From: Sipunculus nudus
Taxonomy: Eukaryota > Annelida > Sipuncula > Golfingiida > Sipunculidae
DNA: 64,000 nt
Assembly (NCBI GenBank): GCA_026874595.1
Contig: CM049312.1
Span: 55,123,429-55,187,428, forward strand
Reading direction: 5' to 3'
Position 1 is the stretch's first letter; each line of letters begins with the position of its first letter. The notes below the pieces were generated by a model. It was not told the origin of the DNA and ran no database searches. It saw only the letters and a program-made list of their open reading frames with translations. The translations under genes were made by a program, and so were the position numbers. Shown piece after piece: positions 57,991 through 64,000 of this stretch.

Positions 57991-58603
57991 GCTAAAGTAT
58001 GTGATGGATTTGAATCACTATCGCCAGTTTCAGATCCATCACATACCTTAACATATCATGCTCTGTTACTAAACATAGTGAGCTGCGTGGCCACGGAGGA
58101 AAGACTGCATTCCCGCAGACAGAGGGCAATACCCGCATGTATGTTGGTGTTTGTTAATCCTGCTTTATTTAGACATAAGTGTCTTGTGTCTCATATGATA
58201 TTGAAAAGGAAGATACCTGTGAGTGAAATGTCCTTTTCTGCATGCTATTCTAGTCAGTGAGTTATTATCAAATATAAAATATATATACATGTATAACATT
58301 TTAATATAAAGTTCTATATTGGTCTATGATTAGTGAAAATGTTACAATCCCATTTATCTCTTTTCTTTTTTTTTTCATGACGAATTATTTTAAATTTGCA
58401 AGCTGTTCAAAAGTGTCTTAGTTGTACCAAAGGGGTCCGTTGGGGGCTATGTCCCGTCTTCCTTGTATCCCCAGGTATGGGAATTATTTCTACATTCGAT
58501 TTGATATGATCCTGTAAATATTATTTTTTATTTATTCTTCATGAAAATCTGAAATTTCTAATTTGAATTAAACCATTAGTACGTTATGTGGAATTAATGT
58601 GAG

Positions 58604-58643
<40 letters not shown>

Positions 58644-60239
58644 TCAATTGCTGCTGTTTCAAATATATCGGTCCCCTCCCTTCCTCTGTCTGTCATTTAA
58701 AAAGTATAACCCCCCTCCCCCTTCCTTCCAAAATTCTTGAACCCGCCCCTTGCATTCTGAGGGATACATGGTAAACTCAGGAAGCATGATGGCGGTCACT
58801 GTGACGGCGGCCAGGGTATACATGTACTTATATGCGTTGGTGTATACCATGTACTAGCAATAATTACAACAACATGGAACATCCACCTGGGCATGGATGA
58901 TCTGCTTGGCTCAGGTACAGATTGGCGCCCTCTAAAATTATCTGTTCTTGGACATCTTTTATTGCTTAAGTTACAGACATATCCTCAAATCCTTGATCAT
59001 ATTGAAGGAATCAGGTCTGATAAAAAGTACATAAAATACATTTAAGCTACATATAACACATTTTTCTATAGACATTTACATACCTTGTGCACAAGGTACT
59101 GGTTAGCTTCTTGGAAGGAAGACATGTTTTCTCCTGTTCCTCCAAAGTAAAACGTTTATTATTTCTGATACTTTCAGCACTGTCAGTAATTAAGATATAA
59201 TAAAAACATCTGGGCAATGTCTGAATTTCGATTACTTTAGTCTCCTCCACAGACACGAGGTGGCGCTCCGTCACCTAGCTGTTTTCATTCACGTGACGTG
59301 TTTCATTCCAAGGCAGGGACCTTACCGTAAGGTCAAAGGTCGATTGTAGAGAGTGAGCTGTTTTGTGCGCACACTGATCAATGCGCACCCCCCCCCCCCC
59401 CCCCCCCCCCACACACAAAACACAGACAAACGGCCCTTGCAGCGGGGTATACCATTCAGTAAACCTCATCTCCCCTACTCCTCCAACACATACACACACG
59501 CACACAAACACACACATATTTGTACAACATAAGTAACGTTATTTGAGGAGGTTCAAGGACCCAGATCTCCAAATTTGGTCTCAAAGGTAGCATGTTCCAA
59601 ATAACGAACTATTCTCGCTTCAAAAACCAAATAAAAGAAGAAAAAAAAGGTTTCCTTAACAATTCTTCTGGGGTTAGTGAACACCCCCTGTACCCTCCTG
59701 GATCCTACCGTAGTAATTTCGAAATACAAAGTAAGTTTTAATTTTAATCGGTAAAATCTGCATTAATCATCTTCTTTACCTTAAATGGTTGTGCAATGGT
59801 TCCATAATGTCGGGCATATGGGTATATACGTAATATTATCGGTCATTTTGATATCTAAGGCATTTCTGAAAATCTGCAATTAATTGATATTTTAGGAACT
59901 TTACAAAAAGGTTACACCTCATTATCAATGAATGTTACTGTTACAGATTGAGATTGCAGCCTGTTCTTATTAAAAAAATTGACTCTGAATTATATGAATT
60001 AGAAAATTGTGTGTGTGTGGGGGGGAGGGGGGGGGGGTTATAAAATGCCATCTCCAGCCCCGTCCCCATCCATGCATCAGCGGGACTCGCATCACTCCCA
60101 CAGGCTTCCTGTACATAATCCAATAGAAAAAACGCCTTATTGTTGGTTTATACTAGTAAATGTATACAACTAAACATGGTAGAGCTCCTGCATATTTACG
60201 TGGGCTAATTGTTCCCTATGAAGGTATGTTAGTTCAGCT
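57160..60239. other. Upstream region of the channel gene with microsatellites
   Basis: No gene is seen. (TA)n tracts lie at about 57923-57990 and 58609-58640. An 18 bp stem (GTATGTGATGGATTTGAA with TTCAGATCCATCACATAC) lies at about 57996-58046. Poly-C at about 59389-59410, CA repeats near 59490 and poly-G near 60020-60037 follow. The channel promoter should be just above 57160. Confidence 0.5.
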
Positions 60240-61420
60240 GATCTAAACCAAATAATAGAGTACTTTTCACAAGATCAACAACATTTCACAACTCGACTTT
60301 CCTCTCAATGTGTAACAGCTGGACCTTTATGAGCATTCCTCTCAACATGTACACGGTATTGAACATTCCTCTCACAGCCAGACCCTGTTCAGCATTTCTC
60401 GCAATGTAGTGGGGCCCTTATGACCATTCCTTTCAAGATTTACACGGTATTGAACATTCCTCTCAAGGCGAGACTCTATTCTGCTTTTTTCTTAATGTAT
60501 ACAGCAGGGCCCTTATGACCGTTCCTCTCAACTTGTACACGGTATTGAACATTCCTCTCAAGGCGTAACTCTGTTCAGCTTTCCTCTCAACTTGTACACA
60601 GCGGGCCCAAATGAGCATTCCTTTCAACTGGATAACGGTATTGAACATTCCTCTCAATACGGGGCCCACTTCAGCTTTCCTCGCAATATTTACACATCGT
60701 GACCCTTATGAACATTTCTCTCAACATGTACACGGTCTTGAACATTCCTCTTAAGATCATCTTTCCCCTCAACAGGTACACGACGGGAGGTTAATAACTA
60801 ATCCTCTTAACATGTACACGGTATTTAACATTCTCTCAAGGCGAGATCCTGTTCAGCTTTTCTCTCAATGTGTACACACAGCAACCCTTAAGACCATTCC
60901 TCTCAACTTGTACACCGATTAAACATTACTCTCAAGGCGAGACCGAGTTCAGCTTTCAATATGTACATCGCGGGACGCTTATGAGCATTCCTCCAACTTG
61001 TACACGGTGTACTCAACGGGACGTTTATGAGCATTCATTTCAACATGTACACGGTATTGATCATTCCTCCCTGGGCGGGACCATGTTGAGGTTTCCTCTC
61101 AATGTATAACAGCTTGGCCTTTATGAGCGTTCCTCTCAACGTGTCTACGGTATTGAACCTTCCTCTAAAGGCGAGGCCCTGTTCAGCTTTACTCTCAGTA
61201 TGTACATAGCGGGACGCTTATGAGCATTTCTCTCAACTTGAACATAGTATAAAGGTTTTGAGTATTCTTCTCCGCATGTGCATGTACACAGGACCTTTTT
61301 TTAGTATTCCTCCAAATGTGTACACGGTGGGACCCTTTTGAGTATCTCACTTAACGTGTACACGGAGTGAACCTATTGAGCATTCCTCTCCATATATGAA
61401 CATGGCGAATCTTTAAACTT
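60240..61420. repeat. Diverged minisatellite field (CATTCCTCTCAACNTGTACACGGTATTGAA)
   Basis: Phrases such as GAGCATTCCTCTCAACATGT, ACACGGTATTGAACATTCCT, CTCAAGGCGAGACCCTGTTC and AGCTTTCCTCTCAATGTGTA recur about ten times in shifting order. The longer period is roughly 90-120 bp, with a 30-40 bp sub-repeat starting CATTCCTCTCAA. Copies are well diverged, so the array is old. Open frames here are incidental. Confidence 0.8.
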
Positions 61421-63223
61421 CGAAAAACGTAGAAAAGTGTGCATGGGGTTAATTGGACAGTAAGGAGTAACACGATGACGGTTTTATTCTAGCTGGGCAG
61501 AACAATGAGGTCCGGAGGTCGGGAAATATAGCAATCCCGAACAGGAATTTTACTGGACATCATATTTTTATTGGAAATATTGTTTTTAGTATTATATCTG
61601 TAAACAGGACAGGGTTTTGTTTTTTTATGTAAAAGAGAACCCAACGAAATGACGTTCAAGATAGGAATTAACTAGATCACTCTATCACTAGATCACTAGA
61701 TACGCGTGATTCTTGCAAAAACGTCATCTGCATCAGACCCCTTAAAAAAATTACCGACCAAAATGCACCACCGAAAACCTCCAGTAAAACAGCCGGCATA
61801 CTCCGGTGGTTTCGCATTTATTTCGACCCACGGGTAAGTAGTGTTGCACTCTGCTCATAACTGGTTCCTACGATAAGTTCTGTTTTATGTGTAAAATAAA
61901 TAGAACTCTGATCTACTTAATGATAAATAACATCCGACAGTTCCCATGACGCAATGACGAATATGCCGTATGGCACGTCCCTTTTAAAGTCTTCAGGTTC
62001 GGCTTATTACGCAAAGTCTATATCTTTGCTTCTCAGATTTCAGCACCTTTGGGTGCGCATCTTGCACAAGACTTTTTGGCCAGTATTATTGTAATCTTTA
62101 TATAGATACCTGGTTTTGCCCTCTATTTTATAAATCTCATTTTGATTTCTCAGATACTCCTCAGATGAACCATTTTTAAAACTTCTATGTGTATCTTAAC
62201 TGTTACCACATAAATAGAGCTGCCAATCCAATGACGATTTCCCCATTAATTATAGGTAAAATAAAAAGAGAGAGAGGGTTTATTTAGAACGTTTTGGATA
62301 TTCGCTTTGAAAAACTACCAGTTTATCAATTGGTGAGGTCAAATAAAAGAACGTGTATATGATTATGTATCACAACCCGTTGACAATGCTTGGATTCATT
62401 GTTAAGCAGCATGGTACCGCCTCTTGAAATTTTAAAGTTCATTTCAACATACATGTATCAGCAGCAAATAGAATAGAATATTGCGTCTTCAAGCATAAAT
62501 TTCCTTTTATATTGAAAAGTGTTGAGAACTGACTAAAAACTCTAATAAATTGTAAAAAATGGAGGTAAGCCCCCCCCCCCCCCCCCCCCCCCATTTCGTA
62601 TGACTTGCTTTCACCAAGGATAATATAGGTGCAAAATATATTCATATTTCATAAAGTCTTTGATTAGAAAAACCATCCGTTCTGTCTGAATTTATTGCAA
62701 AACAGCAAAAAACAATGAATCTTAAATGGTCCTGAAAAAGAATAGGCCAATTTCTTCAAATTTACAGGATATTTTACATATTTACATGAATTTACAGCGC
62801 TACATGTTTGGTCTTCCTGGCCGTCTGTTTTACATGTCCATCAGCTATGTCTGAAGTCCTGGAAAATACCTAACCGTTCCGTGCGCCGGTCTACACTGTA
62901 TGCAAGACACGTGTAATTATGAATAAAAGCATGAACTTAATTGTTATCTGACCAAAGTGTCCGGAAAATGGCACACCACCGAAATCGTCCCGAGTGAACA
63001 CATAGCATTTAAAATTTTGCTTTCTAACACTGAGATAGTTGATTCTATAACTCATTACTGTGACCTGTTTTTCTCTTTTTTTCATCAACGTTGAAAGATA
63101 ACTTCGTCTACAGGTGGTCTGCTCCCGCCAATATAGTTCTTAATGGGAACATTGTCACTAGCTGTTTGACATTCGTATAGACAACACTTGTGTCATAAAA
63201 AGAAATCAGAGAAGGATTTCATA
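61421..63223. other. Intergenic, 5' flank of the HHIP-like gene
   Basis: No gene is recognised. It includes a poly-C run at about 62570-62592. The promoter of the downstream gene is expected near the right end. Confidence 0.45.
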
Positions 63224-63700
63224 ATGCACCTCTGTCTGGGCTTGCTGGCTTTGCTGGCGGCACTGGTCAACTCCCAGACCACCCCGCCATGTATCTGTCT
63301 CCAAGAATACACGCCGGCCAACGATTTAAGGAATCCTGTCATTTTTAAACATGCTGGTGACGGGAGTGGACGTTTGTTTATCGGTGAACAGGTCGGTTTG
63401 GTGTGGATCTTCGATTCACAGAACAACCGTTTACCAGAACCTTTCCTGAACCTGACTGAAGTTGTCCATACCTCCGAGCGTCCCGCAGACGAGAGAGGGT
63501 TTTTACAGATGCAATTTGACCCAAACTTCTCCACGAATAGGAAGTTGTACTTGTACTACAACGTTGAAGACAATGGTGATATGTATACGATTTTGACAGA
63601 GATCGAGGCCAGTGCAACTAATCCCAATGTCGTGGACTACAGTACTCAGAGACTGCTTCTTGAATTTTTTCAACCGTTTACGACTCATAACGGCGGTGAC
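63224..63700 (+). CDS. HHIP-like secreted protein, first coding exon (partial gene)
   Basis: The ATG at 63224 is preferred over the upstream TTG at 63188. It begins a signal peptide (MHLCLGLLALLAALVNS). The following 140 residues match the start of the glucose/sorbosone dehydrogenase-like beta-propeller of hedgehog-interacting-protein-like proteins: NPVIFKHAGDGSGRLFIGEQ, RGFLQMQFDPNF, LYLYYNVEDN and ending THNGGD. The exon ends in phase 0 at GAC followed by GTGAGT (63701). In family members HNGG is followed by QLLFG-like sequence, expected in the next exon beyond the window. HHIP-like proteins are secreted; the enzymatic activity of animal members is not established. Confidence 0.85.
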
Positions 63701-64000
63701 GTGAGTTATTATTGTAATCTAGATGTTTGTGTCATTCAATGCCGTCTTTCAAATGCGATGACGTCATTCTAAAGTACATGGGAATCGGCACCTTATAGTG
63801 ACTTGACACTATGTATGAAAACACATCATTCAAATTATTTTCTTTATTAAATTATAAAGTATGAAGAGTCTAGAAGATGCCATTTTGAATTAATTTTACT
63901 CAATTTATGCTCAATTCAATCATCCCTCCACCCGCAAGAAAAAAGTTTGCATATGCCGTAAATATTGCATTTGGTTCATCATGACGCAAGATGAACATTT
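63701..64000 (+). other. Start of intron 1 of the HHIP-like gene
   Basis: It starts GTGAGTTATT, is AT-rich, and has no further exon before the window ends. Confidence 0.65.

Overview
The window looks like AT-rich, repeat-dense nuclear DNA from a lophotrochozoan, most likely a bivalve mollusc. This rests on the split voltage-gated channel gene with splice sites, the LicD-type and HHIP-like animal genes, and two repeat families whose end motifs I associate with bivalve genomes. One starts with GGCCCATGGGCC and ends in a GGACGGACAGACGG-type tail followed by GTGATCGCTATAGCTCA. The other is bounded by GCCCCCGCC and GGCGGGGGC. The species cannot be named from this alone.

Host genes are few. Two intronless, tandem LicD/fukutin-like type II membrane transferase genes lie on the plus strand (21676-22683 and 23787-24785). 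A Shaw-like (Kv3-type) potassium channel lies on the minus strand as two exons: the T1 domain at 57159-56695 and the membrane domain at 50354-49383, split by a 6.3 kb intron. The first coding exon of an HHIP-like secreted protein starts at 63224 and its gene runs off the right edge. A possible small exon lies inside the channel intron (55137-54919, minus).

The rest is mostly mobile and repetitive DNA. From the left: one copy of a roughly 2.57 kb duplicated block (1-2570, repeated at 17718-20276); a decayed Helitron coding region on the minus strand (about 3490-5600); and a Pearl-like tandem-repeat element with 174-180 bp monomers organised in a 533 bp higher-order unit (about 6042-8101, resuming at 16106-16495). 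That tandem array is interrupted by a young LTR retrotransposon (8102-16105) with nearly identical LTRs and a 5 bp target duplication. Its domain order is Gag, protease, integrase, reverse transcriptase, RNase H, so the integrase precedes the RT. This is the order of Gmr1-like Ty3/gypsy elements, and the Gag contains a SCAN-like segment.

From 26.5 to 47.6 kb the window is a patchwork of non-autonomous DNA transposons: a foldback element at 26580-27235, an hAT-like element with an exact 8 bp target duplication at 35881-37465, and another foldback element at 37729-38033. It also holds (TA)n microsatellites and a second Gmr1-like family. That family is represented by an eroded element with a tRNA-Pro-type primer site (39247-45001), an internally deleted copy (27854-29084, minus) and a solo LTR (31886-32740, minus). 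A 2.4 kb mollusc-type repeat follows (45187-47577). The right side holds the channel gene, more microsatellites, poly-C/G tracts and a diverged minisatellite field (about 60240-61420).

The most unusual content is the pair of unrelated-by-LTR Gmr1-like retroelements, both with integrase upstream of RT and SCAN-like Gag. The nearly intact one is nested inside a higher-order satellite-like array.
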